Positions 13,861 to 21,522 of a stretch of DNA of 40,425 nt are shown piece after piece. This DNA is from an uncultured bacterium (GTDB lineage Bacteria; Cyanobacteriota; Vampirovibrionia; Gastranaerophilales; Gastranaerophilaceae). The notes under the pieces are model-generated. The model was given only the letters and a program-made list of their open reading frames with translations, ran no database searches and had not been told where the DNA came from. Made by a program: the position numbers and the translations under genes. How positions within the stretch are numbered: position 1 is the first letter of the stretch; each line of letters opens with the position of its first letter. The stretch lies in the NCBI GenBank assembly GCA_902798645.1, contig CADBXV010000010.1, positions 1 through 40,425 on the forward strand, given 5' to 3'.

Positions 13861-14762
13861 TGGATTTAAATACTTATTTAATGTTTTGGGTGTGTGTATT
13901 TGGTCTTTGTTTCGGAAGTTTTTATAATGTTGTAATTTTGCGTTCTCTTTCCGGTGAAAGCATAATATTTCCTCCGTCAAAATGTCCAAAATGCGGAAAT
14001 AGGCTGAAACCTTGGCATAATATACCTGTGTTGTCATATATTTTTTTGAAAGGTAAATGTTATTTTTGCAAAGAAAAAATCAGTATTCAATACCCGATTA
14101 TCGAATTGTTAACAATGGTATTGTTTGGGTTATCTTTTTGGAAATATGGAATAAGTTATTCGACTTTGTTTGTAATATTTTGGCTTTCTTGTTTGTTAAT
14201 AATGACAGCGACAGATGTAAAAGAAAAACTTGTTGATTGCAATATAGCAATAGCAATGGCAATTAGCGGTGTTGTTTATGCAGGACTTGCAGGCGGCTGG
14301 CATGGTGTATTGCATTCAGTGTTAGGTATTTGTGCAGGAGCTTTAATAATGGAACTCATTGCAAGAGCAGGGTTTGTTTTTGCAAAAACAAGGGCTATGG
14401 GAGAGGCTGATACATATGTAGCAGGAGCATTGGGAGCAATGTTTGGTATTTTTAATATTGTAAAAGTTCTTTTGATAAGCTTATTTGCGTCCATGTGTTT
14501 TATAATTCCCGTATTTTTGTATAATAAATATAAGGCTGATGACAAGCCTACTTGTATAATGTCAATAATATTTACGACTATGGTAATTACGTTTTATTCA
14601 GGGCTGCAAAATTATTGGACATTAGCTTTGTTAGCTGTAACGGGTTTATTGCTTGCATATTTTGTACTAAAAGGAATAGATAGTACTGAAAAAAGAAATT
14701 ATCTTCCGTATGTACCGGCTCTGGCAGCGGCAGCAATTTATTACATATTTTTTATTTTCTAA
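13860..14762 (+). CDS. pilD: Prepilin leader peptidase / N-methyltransferase
   Basis: A 300-residue polytopic membrane aspartyl protease that cleaves type IV prepilin leaders. It has the zinc-binding N-terminal insert with C42-x2-C45 ('KCPKCGNRLKPWHNIPVLSY') and C67-x2-C70, and the catalytic aspartates D119 ('TATDVKEK') and D184 ('GEADTYVAG'). About eight membrane helices are predicted and the length is typical of the bifunctional form. Translation is coupled to the sigma-factor gene by TAATG. Its presence implies type IV pili or a type II secretion pseudopilus encoded elsewhere. Confidence 0.94.
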   Translation: MDLNTYLMFWVCVFGLCFGSFYNVVILRSLSGESIIFPPSKCPKCGNRLKPWHNIPVLSYIFLKGKCYFCKEKISIQYPIIELLTMVLFGLSFWKYGISYSTLFVIFWLSCLLIMTATDVKEKLVDCNIAIAMAISGVVYAGLAGGWHGVLHSVLGICAGALIMELIARAGFVFAKTRAMGEADTYVAGALGAMFGIFNIVKVLLISLFASMCFIIPVFLYNKYKADDKPTCIMSIIFTTMVITFYSGLQNYWTLALLAVTGLLLAYFVLKGIDSTEKRNYLPYVPALAAAAIYYIFFIF

Positions 14763-14815
14763 AAAGGACTTGTATACCCTCGTCTTGCGGAAGGGGGGGA
14801 AACGTGAGGTTAAGA

Positions 14816-15226
14816 ATGACAGTATCGTATCCAAATCAATATCAAAATTATTGCTCTTTCAGTATAAACGTGTATGATCGTGCAAAACAAGGTGAAAAAC
14901 AATTGCCGATAATAAAAACTGAATTGAGTAATCCAAAAAATGAAGACCAAGTTGTAGAAGACTTGTATATCTTAAATTTAATGTTGGATGACGGATTAGA
15001 TAAACAAAAAGTAACAGATATATATCCCGAACTTTCCAAATATAATGATACAAAATCTCCAAATATTCAAACTTTTTTAGCAGGAATTTATCGTAAGACA
15101 AAAATTCCTGATGGCTTCGGCCCTCTTGTAAAAATGCTGATACAAGATTCTATAAATCCTCCGATGAATGCGAATTTTGATCCGACAGAAGAAATCGGCG
15201 GTGCAATACTTGATTATTTAGCATAA
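14816..15226 (+). CDS. Unknown 136-residue soluble protein
   Basis: A soluble, slightly acidic protein starting 'MTVSYPNQYQNYCSFS'. The ATG at 14816 has GAGG 6 bases upstream; a GTG at 14804 is also open but its G-rich stretch is too close to act well. No signal peptide or membrane helix is visible. The C-terminal half, with 'PDGFGPLVKMLIQDSINPPM' and 'EEIGGAILDYLA', looks like a compact helical domain. It lies between prepilin peptidase and miaB on the same strand. Not recognised. Confidence 0.65.
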   Translation: MTVSYPNQYQNYCSFSINVYDRAKQGEKQLPIIKTELSNPKNEDQVVEDLYILNLMLDDGLDKQKVTDIYPELSKYNDTKSPNIQTFLAGIYRKTKIPDGFGPLVKMLIQDSINPPMNANFDPTEEIGGAILDYLA

Positions 15227-15277
15227 TAATGAATGTAAAACCTTTTTGTAATAGAATAAAGTAAGGGAGTACTAAAA

Positions 15278-16627
15278 ATGGAAAATAAAAAGGTTTATAT
15301 AGAAACGTTAGGTTGTCAGATGAATAAATCTGATGCAGAGCGTATGTATGGAATGCTAGAACATATCGGATACACTCAGACAGAAAACCCAAAAGAAGCG
15401 GATATGCTTATCATTAATACTTGTTCAATAAGACAATTGTCTGAAGACAAGGCATACAGTCAAATAGGTGTCTGGGGTAAATGGAAAGGGGTAAGTATAA
15501 ATGAAAAAGGTACAAGAGTTTACAATCCTTACCCAAAAATTGTTTTTGCCGGTTGTGTCGCTCAACAAGGGGGTAAAAATATATTAAAAAGAGCTCCGTA
15601 TGTAGACTTAGTTCTTGGTACTCAAAGATTGTATGAACTTCCAAACCTTGTTAAAAGAATAGAAGCAGGAGAAAGAGTTGTTTCTGTTGAAGAAAAACCT
15701 TTTGAAGAAAGTGAAATTCAGATAAACAGAGTTAAGAGTATTAATGCATGGGTACCAATTATGGAAGGGTGTAACAACTTTTGTACATATTGTATCGTAC
15801 CTTATACAAGAGGGCGTGAGCGTTCAAGGAAACCTGAATTAATTTTAGCAGAAGTAAAAAAAGCGTTGTCAGAAGGGTTTAAAGAGATTACACTTCTCGG
15901 ACAAAATGTTGACTCTTACGGTAAAGATTTACCTGAAGGACAGAATTTGTCTTGGCTATTAAGACAGATTAATGCAATAGAGGGCAAATTTAGAATCAGG
16001 TTTGTTACAAATTATCCTACAGATATAACTGATGAAGTTATTGATACTGTTATCGAGCTTGATAAAGTTTGCGAGTATTTTCATATACCAATGCAGTCAG
16101 GCGATGATTATATTTTGAAAAAGATGAACAGAAGATATGATTATGCAACTTATAAAAAAATATGCGATCATATCCGTTCAAGAGTTAAAGATGTGACTAT
16201 AACAAGCGATTTTATTGCAGGTTTCCCCGGAGAAACAGAAGAACAGTTTGAGAATACTCTGAAAGCTATGACAGAATTGGAACTGGATTACTCAAATACG
16301 GCATCTTATTCTCCTCGAGAGAAAACAGTTGCAGCAAAATGGGTTGATTTGTATATTCCTGAAGACGTTAAAACTGAACGTCTTGCAAGATTAAACGAAC
16401 ACAACAGAGCTTGCTGTCTTGCTTCAAATAAAAAGTATTTAGGCAGAGAAATGGAAGTTCTTGTAGAAAACTTTGAGGTTCGCAAAAATGGGGATAAGGT
16501 TATAACAGGCAGAACAAGAAATAACAAAATTGTTCATATACCATGTGACAGAGATTTAACCGGTGAATTTATAAATGTTAGAATAACAAACGCAAGAACA
16601 TGGTATCTGAACGGAGAGTTGATTTAG
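15278..16627 (+). CDS. miaB: tRNA-2-methylthio-N6-dimethylallyladenosine synthase MiaB
   Basis: A 449-residue radical-SAM methylthiotransferase acting on i6A37 of tRNAs. The N-terminal UPF0004 domain has the three cluster cysteines C13 ('ETLGCQMNKSD'), C49 ('INTCSIR') and C93 ('AGCVAQQ'). The radical-SAM motif C165-x3-C169-x2-C172 lies in 'EGCNNFCTYCIVPYTRGRE'. The C-terminal ~65 residues are the TRAM domain. The motif 'NTCSIRQLSEDKAYSQIG' and the length point to MiaB rather than RimO or MtaB. AAGGGAG precedes the start. Confidence 0.96.
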   Translation: MENKKVYIETLGCQMNKSDAERMYGMLEHIGYTQTENPKEADMLIINTCSIRQLSEDKAYSQIGVWGKWKGVSINEKGTRVYNPYPKIVFAGCVAQQGGKNILKRAPYVDLVLGTQRLYELPNLVKRIEAGERVVSVEEKPFEESEIQINRVKSINAWVPIMEGCNNFCTYCIVPYTRGRERSRKPELILAEVKKALSEGFKEITLLGQNVDSYGKDLPEGQNLSWLLRQINAIEGKFRIRFVTNYPTDITDEVIDTVIELDKVCEYFHIPMQSGDDYILKKMNRRYDYATYKKICDHIRSRVKDVTITSDFIAGFPGETEEQFENTLKAMTELELDYSNTASYSPREKTVAAKWVDLYIPEDVKTERLARLNEHNRACCLASNKKYLGREMEVLVENFEVRKNGDKVITGRTRNNKIVHIPCDRDLTGEFINVRITNARTWYLNGELI

Positions 16628-16656
16628 CAGGATAGAATTATAAGTAAACAAACATA

Positions 16657-16683
16657 CCCCTCTCCCATTGGAGAGGGGAAGGA
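16657..16683 (+). repeat. Perfect palindrome at the alr ribosome binding site
   Basis: A 9-bp perfect stem 'CCCCTCTCC' / 'GGAGAGGGG' (16657-16665 with 16670-16678) runs straight into the AAGGA ribosome binding site (16679-16683) of alr, 7 bases before its ATG. It is the palindromic head of the modular repeat family found at 17822, 18408, 18531 and 20627. The right arm itself is Shine-Dalgarno-like. Confidence 0.8.
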
Positions 16684-16690
16684 AATAAAA

Positions 16691-17812
16691 ATGAAAAACA
16701 TAAGACAATCAAACGTAAACACGCATAAAGATGCTTGGGTTGAAATAAATCTTGAATCTTTAGCGAAAAATATTATCGAGATAAAAAAAGGAATTCCCAA
16801 AGACAAAAAAATGCTTGGGATAGTTAAAGCTGATGCATACGGACACGGCTCGCAAATGATAGCAAAAACAATGCTGGCATCAGGTGTAGATATGTTCGGT
16901 GTTTCCTCTGTTGACGAAGGACTGGATTTGCGAAGCGTAAAAATCAAAGCACCTGTATTGGTAGTAGGTGCAATTCCCACCTGGGCGGTAGAGTCAGCAG
17001 CGATAAATGATATAGCTTTTTCTATTTTTAATAATGAACATTTGGAGGCTTGCAAAGATGTTTTTGAAAGAACAGGAATTAAACCAAAAGTTCACGTTAA
17101 ACTCGATACGGGTATGAACAGAATTGGTGTTCGTTCGGAATTAGCATTAGAATATATAGAAAAAGTCAGAAATGCAGATTATTTACGATTCGAGGGGGTG
17201 TTTACTCATCTTGCTGCAGCGGAGGAACCGGAGGAAACAAAAAAACAAATAGACAGATGGAACAGCGTTATTAATAATATTGATACAAAAGGTCTTTTAA
17301 TCCATATCCAAAATACGGCGGCAACTTTTGCTTATGATATAAAATCGAATATGGTGCGTGTCGGAATCTCATTATATGGTTTATATCCTGATTTACCGCC
17401 TAAGTACAATTATAAACCGAAAATAAAACAGGTTATGGGTTTAAAAGGACGTATTACAAATATTCACGAAGTTAAAGCCGGTGAGGGTGTAAGCTATGCT
17501 CATACCTTTGTTGCTGATGAGCCTACAAGAGTTGCGACTATACCAATAGGTTACGCTGATGGCGTTTCAAGAGGTTTATCTAATCAAATTTACGGAATGA
17601 TAAATGGTAAAAAGATTAAACAAATCGGAAATATCACAATGGATCAGATGATGTTTGATTTAGGTGACATTGATGCACAAGTTGGGGATGTAATTACACT
17701 TTTGGATGATTCACATTTACCCCTTGATTCTTGGGCAGAAATATTACATACTATAAATTATGAACTCACTTGCAGACTAAAGGTTAGACTGCCGAGAGTT
17801 TATGTGAGATAA
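16691..17812 (+). CDS. alr: Alanine racemase
   Basis: A 373-residue fold-type III PLP enzyme converting L- to D-alanine for peptidoglycan. The PLP lysine is K46 in 'GIVKADAYGHG'; the second catalytic base is Y269 in 'GEGVSYAHTF'. Other family segments are 'VHVKLDTGMNRIGVR', 'IPIGYADGVSR' and 'GNITMDQMMFDLG'. Length is typical (about 370). Translation starts next to a perfect palindrome that could fold over or beside the ribosome binding site. It follows miaB by 63 bases with no terminator other than that palindrome. Confidence 0.96.
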   Translation: MKNIRQSNVNTHKDAWVEINLESLAKNIIEIKKGIPKDKKMLGIVKADAYGHGSQMIAKTMLASGVDMFGVSSVDEGLDLRSVKIKAPVLVVGAIPTWAVESAAINDIAFSIFNNEHLEACKDVFERTGIKPKVHVKLDTGMNRIGVRSELALEYIEKVRNADYLRFEGVFTHLAAAEEPEETKKQIDRWNSVINNIDTKGLLIHIQNTAATFAYDIKSNMVRVGISLYGLYPDLPPKYNYKPKIKQVMGLKGRITNIHEVKAGEGVSYAHTFVADEPTRVATIPIGYADGVSRGLSNQIYGMINGKKIKQIGNITMDQMMFDLGDIDAQVGDVITLLDDSHLPLDSWAEILHTINYELTCRLKVRLPRVYVR

Positions 17813-17821
17813 AAAGTTCAG

Positions 17822-17896
17822 CCCCTCTCCATTGGGAGAGGGTAGAAATTCAATCAGAGAACGTGAGTTCGATGATTAGAATTTCGGGTGAGGGTT
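17822..17896 (+). repeat. Modular palindromic repeat, unit A
   Basis: Layout: head palindrome 'CCCTCTCC' / 'GGAGAGGG' (17823-17830 with 17835-17842), then 'AGAAATTC', an inner hairpin 'GAACGTGAGTTC', 'GAATTTC', and the tail 'GGGTGAGGGTT'. 'GAAATTC' and 'GAATTTC' pair with each other, so the unit folds as two hairpins. Units at 18408, 18531 (reverse) and 20627 (reverse) share the frame. Confidence 0.8.
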
Positions 17897-17920
17897 AGAC
17901 CAAAATAAAGAGTATTATAT

Positions 17921-17938
17921 GTCGGGTTTTAACCCGAC
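17921..17938. repeat. Perfect palindrome before TonB-like gene
   Basis: 'GTCGGGTTTTAACCCGAC' is followed by 'AAATACAAAGGA', placing it 8 bases before the ribosome binding site of the gene at 17957. It is a variant of the 'GTCAGGTTTTACCTGAC' element at 9296 and 37179; arm differences keep pairing (CGG/CCG against CAG/CTG). Confidence 0.75.
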
Positions 17939-17956
17939 AAATACAAAGGAATAAAA

Positions 17957-18391
17957 ATGAAAAAGACTTTAATATTATTAACTGTATTATGTTTTGGATT
18001 AATGGTGCTTGCGTTTGACTATGTGCCAAAAAATACTGAAGCTGATCCGTTTGGGAATAAGGTTTTGAATAATCAAGAAACAGAGCAGGCAGCTCAGCCG
18101 GAGATGAGAGAGATAAAGAATTTGACCGAATACTTCCGTTATCTTCCTGCAGAGGTTCACAGACACTGGACACCTTATAAAGCAAATGTTAATTATGAAG
18201 TAACAGTGCAGTTTACTGTCCACAGAAACGGTTCAATATCTGATTTGCAGGTAGTTGGAACAAATTACCCTAATGCAAATACATCCGTTTTGAATGCTGT
18301 AAAATCTGGTGCACCTTATCAACCATTACCGCTATCATACAAAAAAGACAGCGTAAAAGCTCAAATAGTTCTTGAATACAGAGCAAAATAG
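17957..18391 (+). CDS. TonB/TolA C-terminal-domain periplasmic protein
   Basis: A 144-residue protein with an N-terminal membrane anchor or signal (residues 1-20, 'MKKTLILLTVLCFGLMVLAF') and a C-terminal domain (about 65-144). The pattern is that of TonB_C/TolA domains: 'EVHRHWTPY', 'TVQFTVHRNGSISDLQVVG', 'LNAVKSGAPYQPLP', 'KAQIVLEY'. Such domains link inner- and outer-membrane processes. The linker is only about 40 residues, much shorter than in TonB, so it is unlikely to span the periplasm as TonB does. No exbB or exbD is nearby. AAGGA lies 8 bases before the ATG. Confidence 0.82.
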   Translation: MKKTLILLTVLCFGLMVLAFDYVPKNTEADPFGNKVLNNQETEQAAQPEMREIKNLTEYFRYLPAEVHRHWTPYKANVNYEVTVQFTVHRNGSISDLQVVGTNYPNANTSVLNAVKSGAPYQPLPLSYKKDSVKAQIVLEYRAK

Positions 18392-18407
18392 GGGTAAATA
18401 TAACAAA

Positions 18408-18484
18408 CCCTCTCCAATTGGAGAGGGTAGAAATTCAACTTGAGAAACTGTGTTTCGAAAGTTAGAATTTCGGGTGAGGTTCAA
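18408..18484 (+). repeat. Modular palindromic repeat, unit B
   Basis: Head palindrome 'CCCTCTCCAATTGGAGAGGG' (18408-18427), then 'TAGAAATTCAA', an inner hairpin 'GAAACTGTGTTTC', 'TTAGAATTTC' and tail 'GGGTGAGG'. Compared with unit A the inner hairpin differs on both strands but still pairs. Confidence 0.8.
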
Positions 18485-18833
18485 TTATTGAAAAATCTTG
18501 AAAATAAATTTGTTAAATTAATTTAATGTAGGTTCAATCCTCACCCGCATTTGTAGTTTTCGAACTTACGTTCTCAAACACAACTGCAACCCTCTCCAAC
18601 TGGAGAGGGATAAAATTTATTTTCCATTTTCAATTTCCCCAACTTTACATTTACCCCTGTTTGTTGTATTTTTACCATGTATGAGGTCATTACCTCAAGG
18701 TAGAAAAGAAGGAGATTCTTTAATTTAGAATTTTGTCCTGTATAAACACGAAATATTAGTAGTTACACAATACAAAATTCGATGAAGTTTTTATATAAGC
18801 TTCAAAGAATAGTGAAAAAAGGAGACACTTAAC
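18485..18833. other. Intergenic region upstream of aldolase
   Basis: Unit D of the modular repeat lies at 18531-18609 on the reverse strand, so it faces unit B. It is followed by a reverse copy of the purine-rich repeat ('TTTCCATTTTCAATTTCCCC', near 18621). From 18660 to 18833 the DNA is AT-rich and presumably holds the promoter and 5' leader of the aldolase gene; no clear -35/-10 pair could be picked. No gene is seen. Confidence 0.55.
18531..18609 (-). repeat. Modular palindromic repeat, unit D (variant)
   Basis: Read on the minus strand: head palindrome 'CCCTCTCC' AGTT 'GGAGAGGG' (18609-18590), an inner hairpin containing 'GAACGTAAGTTC', and tail 'GCGGGTGAGGATTGAACC'. The flanks of the inner hairpin differ from units A-C, making this a subtype; its tail also occurs alone at 9111-9129. 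'GAACTTACGTTC' recurs in the insert of 5S copy 3 (around 3016-3027). Confidence 0.7.
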
Positions 18834-19793
18834 ATGAGTGAAAGAAAATTAGTTGGAACAGGAGAGATGTTCCGTAAAGCATTAGCAGGCGGTTACGCTA
18901 TCGGTGCTTACAATGTTAACAACATGGAAATTTTACAAGGTATTGCAGAAGCTGCTGAAGAAACAAGATCACCTATTATTCTTCAAGTTTCAGCAGGTGC
19001 AAGAAAATATGCTAACCAAACTTATCTTATCAAGTTGGTTGAAGCAGCTTTAGCTACAACAACAATTCCTATCGCACTTCACTTAGATCACGGTGCTGAT
19101 TTTGAAATTTGTAAGGCTTGTATTGACGGCGGTTTCTCATCAGTTATGATAGACGGTTCAAGATTCCCGTTTGAAGAAAACGTAGCAGTAACAAAGAAAG
19201 TTGTTGAATACGCTCACGAAAGAGGAGTTTCAGTAGAAGCTGAGTTAGGTAAATTAGCAGGTGTTGAAGATGATGTTAAAGTATCAGACAAGGATGCTAA
19301 ATACACTAACGTAAAAGAAGCTGTAGAATTCGTTAAACAAACAGGTTGCGATTCTTTGGCTATTGCTATTGGTACTTCACATGGTGCTTACAAATTCAAA
19401 GGCGAAGCTAAATTAGACTTTGAAAGACTTAAAGAAATCAAAGATGCTCTAAAAGAAGCAGGTTTTGGTGATTACCCAATCGTTCTTCACGGTTCTTCAT
19501 CAGTTCCTGCAGAATTTGTTGCTAAATGTAATAAATTCGGCGGCAACTTACCTGATGCACAAGGTGTTCCTGAAGATATGCTTAACTATGCATCTAAACA
19601 CGGTGTTGCTAAGATTAATATAGATACTGACTTAAGATTAGCAATGACTTCAACAATCAGAGAATTCTTTATTGAACACCCTGAAAAATTTGACCCACGT
19701 GAATACATGGGACCTGGTAGAACTGCAGTTAAAGAAATGGTTATGCACAAAATGCGTGACGTTTTAGGTACTGCAGGTCATGCTGATGACTAA
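18834..19793 (+). CDS. fba: Class II fructose-bisphosphate aldolase
   Basis: A 319-residue zinc-dependent aldolase of glycolysis/gluconeogenesis. Family features: 'GAYNVNNMEILQGIAEAAEE', the zinc/active-site segment 'IPIALHLDHGADFE', 'GFSSVMIDGSRFPFEENV', 'VEAELGKLAGVEDDV', 'AIGTSHGAYKFKG', 'IVLHGSSSVPAE' and 'VAKINIDTDLRLA'. Length fits the ~305-320 class IIB type. GGAGA precedes the ATG by 8 bases. Codon use looks more biased (GCT, GGT, CTT-rich) than in neighbours, as expected for a highly expressed gene. A strong terminator follows, so it is monocistronic. Confidence 0.96.
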   Translation: MSERKLVGTGEMFRKALAGGYAIGAYNVNNMEILQGIAEAAEETRSPIILQVSAGARKYANQTYLIKLVEAALATTTIPIALHLDHGADFEICKACIDGGFSSVMIDGSRFPFEENVAVTKKVVEYAHERGVSVEAELGKLAGVEDDVKVSDKDAKYTNVKEAVEFVKQTGCDSLAIAIGTSHGAYKFKGEAKLDFERLKEIKDALKEAGFGDYPIVLHGSSSVPAEFVAKCNKFGGNLPDAQGVPEDMLNYASKHGVAKINIDTDLRLAMTSTIREFFIEHPEKFDPREYMGPGRTAVKEMVMHKMRDVLGTAGHADD

Positions 19794-19817
19794 TTTTTGT
19801 TAAGCAAAAAATAAAAG

Positions 19818-19850
19818 ATACCTTATCTTATGTGGATAAGGTATTTTTTT
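19818..19850 (+). terminator. Aldolase terminator
   Basis: A perfect 10-bp stem 'ATACCTTATC' / 'GATAAGGTAT' (19818-19827 with 19835-19844), a 7-base loop, then a run of T; 25 bases after the stop codon. Confidence 0.9.
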
Positions 19851-19956
19851 ATATCCTCTTGTTTTATTACAAATTGTAAAGATATTTCTAAAAAAAAGCA
19901 ATTATTTACATTTGATATACTTTATATATATGTAAACAAAAATGAGGAGAGAGAAT

Positions 19957-20121
19957 ATGACATCACAAAATGTTGATGAAAAATCTTATTTTGCGCCGGA
20001 ATGTGATTATCAGGCAGAAGAATTGAGTAAAAGATTAAAGTTTTCAATGGCAAATTTTGGTCAGCAGCGTTTTATACGTTCTATGAAAATGCAAATGGAA
20101 TTGGTTTCAAGAAACGAGTAA
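19957..20121 (+). CDS. Small unknown protein, 54 residues
   Basis: A short frame with an excellent ribosome binding site (GAGGAGAGA, 7-10 bases before ATG 19957), preceded by AT-rich promoter-like DNA and followed by a strong terminator. It therefore stands as a separate transcription unit. The product is soluble and charged: 'MTSQNVDEKSYFAPECDY', then 'QAEELSKRLKFSMANFGQQR' and 'FIRSMKMQMELVSRNE'. One Cys, no membrane segment, and a probable C-terminal amphipathic helix. It lies between the aldolase gene and rplJL. Not recognised; a small regulatory or chaperone-like protein is possible but unsupported. Confidence 0.65.
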   Translation: MTSQNVDEKSYFAPECDYQAEELSKRLKFSMANFGQQRFIRSMKMQMELVSRNE

Positions 20122-20134
20122 AATAAGCTAAAAT

Positions 20135-20168
20135 AAAAACCGGTTTAGAATTTTCTAAACCGGTTTTT
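20135..20168. terminator. Bidirectional terminator
   Basis: A perfect 16-bp inverted repeat (20135-20150 with 20153-20168), 'AAAAACCGGTTTAGAA' on the left, has A-runs and T-runs on the two sides. It can end both the small gene at 19957 and the convergent rplJ-rplL transcript. Confidence 0.9.
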
Positions 20169-20189
20169 AAATAAACAAATAATGTCAAA

Positions 20190-20567
20190 CTACTTGATTT
20201 CAACAGTAGCGCCAGCAGCTTCAAGTTGTTTCTTGATAGCTTCAGCATCTTCTTTTTTAACTTGTTCTTTAACAGCTTTAGGAGCTCCGTCAACTAAATC
20301 TTTAGCTTCTTTTAAGCCAAGACCTGTGATAGCACGAACTTCTTTAAGAACTGCAATCTTCTTATCAGCAGGAACTGATGCTAAGATTACGTTTACTTCA
20401 GAAGCAGCTTCTTCTGCAGGAGCAGCACCGGCAGCTGCAGGAGCAGCAGCAACTGCAACAGGAGCAGCAGCAGATACGCCGAATTTTTCTTCCATAGCTT
20501 TAACTAATTCAGCAGCTTCTAACAAAGTTAATTTTTCAATTGATTCTAAAATAGCTTCTACACTCAT
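20190..20567 (-). CDS. rplL: 50S ribosomal protein L7/L12
   Basis: A 125-residue stalk protein that recruits translational GTPases. The N-terminal dimerisation region begins '[20 protein letters not shown]'; an Ala/Gly/Pro hinge follows at about 34-55; and the C-terminal domain includes 'EKTE'-less but typical 'FDVILASV' equivalent '[20 protein letters not shown]', '[20 protein letters not shown]' and '[14 protein letters not shown]'. It follows rplJ in the conserved order; GGAG lies upstream. The 133-base gap between the two genes carries a modular repeat. Confidence 0.97.
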   Translation of the reverse strand: MSVEAILESIEKLTLLEAAELVKAMEEKFGVSAAAPVAVAAAPAAAGAAPAEEAASEVNVILASVPADKKIAVLKEVRAITGLGLKEAKDLVDGAPKAVKEQVKKEDAEAIKKQLEAAGATVEIK

Positions 20568-20626
20568 GATTTTCTCCTTTTTATTTTTTTATTTGTTGTG
20601 TACTTTTTTGGTTTTTGAGGGTATTA

Positions 20627-20696
20627 CCCTCTCCCGAAATTCTATGTTTCAAGCTATCGCTTTCAACGTGAATTTCTCCCTCTCCGAAGGCGAGGG
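20627..20696 (-). repeat. Modular palindromic repeat, unit C, between rplJ and rplL
   Basis: Read on the minus strand: head 'CCCTCGCC' / 'GGAGAGGG' (20696-20678), 'GAAATTC', an inner hairpin with 'AAGCGATAGCTT', 'GAATTTC', and tail 'GGGAGAGGGT'. The inner hairpin sequence is unlike units A and B. It lies inside the rplJ-rplL transcript, so it will be transcribed at high level. Confidence 0.8.
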
Positions 20697-20700
20697 TTTG

Positions 20701-21222
20701 TTACCCCTGTTTTTGGTCACGAACAGCAGCGATAGCTCTGACAAGAGCTGACATAACGCCGTTGATACCGCCAACAATACCGGTAGCAGGTGAATTGATA
20801 CAGCCAAGCATTTTTGCGTAAATTTCTTCTTTTGAAGGAATGTTTGCTAATGCTTTTGCTTCTTCTGCGCTTAACAATTGTCCGTCAAGAGCAGCGCCTA
20901 AGATTTCACCTTTCTTAGTATCTTTAATAAATTTAGATAAAGCTTTTGCAGGTGCTACTTGGTCAGCGAATCCAAAAGCTAATGCAATCGGTCCTTTTAA
21001 AGAATCTGTTAATACTTCAAAAGGTGTTCCTTTGACAGCGATTTTAGCAAGGGTATTTTTTGTAACCATGTAATCTCCGCCGTCTTTTTGCAAAGCACGT
21101 CTGAGTTTTGTAATTTCTTCAACGCTCAAACCTTTGTATTCAGTAACAATAGCAACTAACGCTTTATCAACTTTTTCTTTGATAAGTTTAATCTTATCAT
21201 CTTTGAAAGCTTTTGTTGACAT
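20701..21222 (-). CDS. rplJ: 50S ribosomal protein L10
   Basis: A 173-residue protein forming the base of the L7/L12 stalk and the autoregulator of its own operon. Recognisable: 'KEKVDKALVAIVTEYKGLSV', 'LRRALQKDGGDYMVTKNTLA', 'LKGPIALAFGF' and the L12-binding helices at the C-terminus. Length is typical. The ribosome binding site is AGGAG. Upstream lie an attenuator-like hairpin, an L10-leader-like structure and a strong promoter, all on the same strand. rplA and rplK, often upstream, are not part of this transcript. Confidence 0.97.
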   Translation of the reverse strand: MSTKAFKDDKIKLIKEKVDKALVAIVTEYKGLSVEEITKLRRALQKDGGDYMVTKNTLAKIAVKGTPFEVLTDSLKGPIALAFGFADQVAPAKALSKFIKDTKKGEILGAALDGQLLSAEEAKALANIPSKEEIYAKMLGCINSPATGIVGGINGVMSALVRAIAAVRDQKQG

Positions 21223-21266
21223 TTTTTGCTCCTTTGTTTATGTATTTAATTTCGACCTTTTCATAC

Positions 21267-21302
21267 AAAAAAGATTTTGCAACCTTTTTTAATCGCAAAA
21301 CC
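21267..21302 (-). terminator. Terminator hairpin inside the rplJ leader (attenuator)
   Basis: On the minus strand a 12-bp stem (21302-21291 with 21284-21273, including several G-U pairs) closes an A6 loop and is followed by TTTTTT (21272-21267). It lies about 45 bases before the rplJ ATG and after the L10-leader structure. A terminator in this place is the layout of L10-mediated attenuation known in Bacillus subtilis rplJL. Confidence 0.7.
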
Positions 21303-21349
21303 TACCATCTTAAAGCTATTTATATTTCTTTAATTATTAGGCTCGGAAT

Positions 21350-21425
21350 TGTCCTTACCTTTGGTAATCTCGGCTAGCTCATTTAAAATGGTTTAAATCC
21401 TAACAGGATACTAACTGTCTGCGAT
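21350..21425 (-). ncRNA. Ribosomal protein L10 leader
   Basis: The minus strand carries the L10-leader hallmark 'AGACAG' followed by 'TTAGT' (21418-21409), closed by 'GCTAGCCGAG' (21379-21370); 'TTAGT' pairs with 'GCTAG' using wobble pairs. The bound L10(L12)4 complex would control the downstream attenuator or translation. Boundaries are approximate. Confidence 0.65.
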
Positions 21426-21434
21426 TATAGGTAG

Positions 21435-21463
21435 ATATTAACAAGGACAAATTAAAAAGTCAA
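21435..21463 (-). promoter_or_regulatory. rplJ promoter
   Basis: On the minus strand: TTGACT (21463-21458), a 17-base spacer, and TAATAT (21440-21435). Transcription would begin near 21428, just before the L10 leader. The -35 lies in a small inverted repeat (21455-21463 with 21472-21480). Confidence 0.75.
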
Positions 21464-21522
21464 GACTTATTTTGACTTTTATTAAAAGCAAAGTATATAA
21501 TAATATAACAGAGAGGTTTCGG

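Noticed and set aside
20182..20751. Plus-strand Ala/Ser-rich open frame of 189 codons
   Set aside because: It is the antisense shadow of rplL and the rplJ end; its composition simply mirrors the Ala-rich L7/L12 codons.
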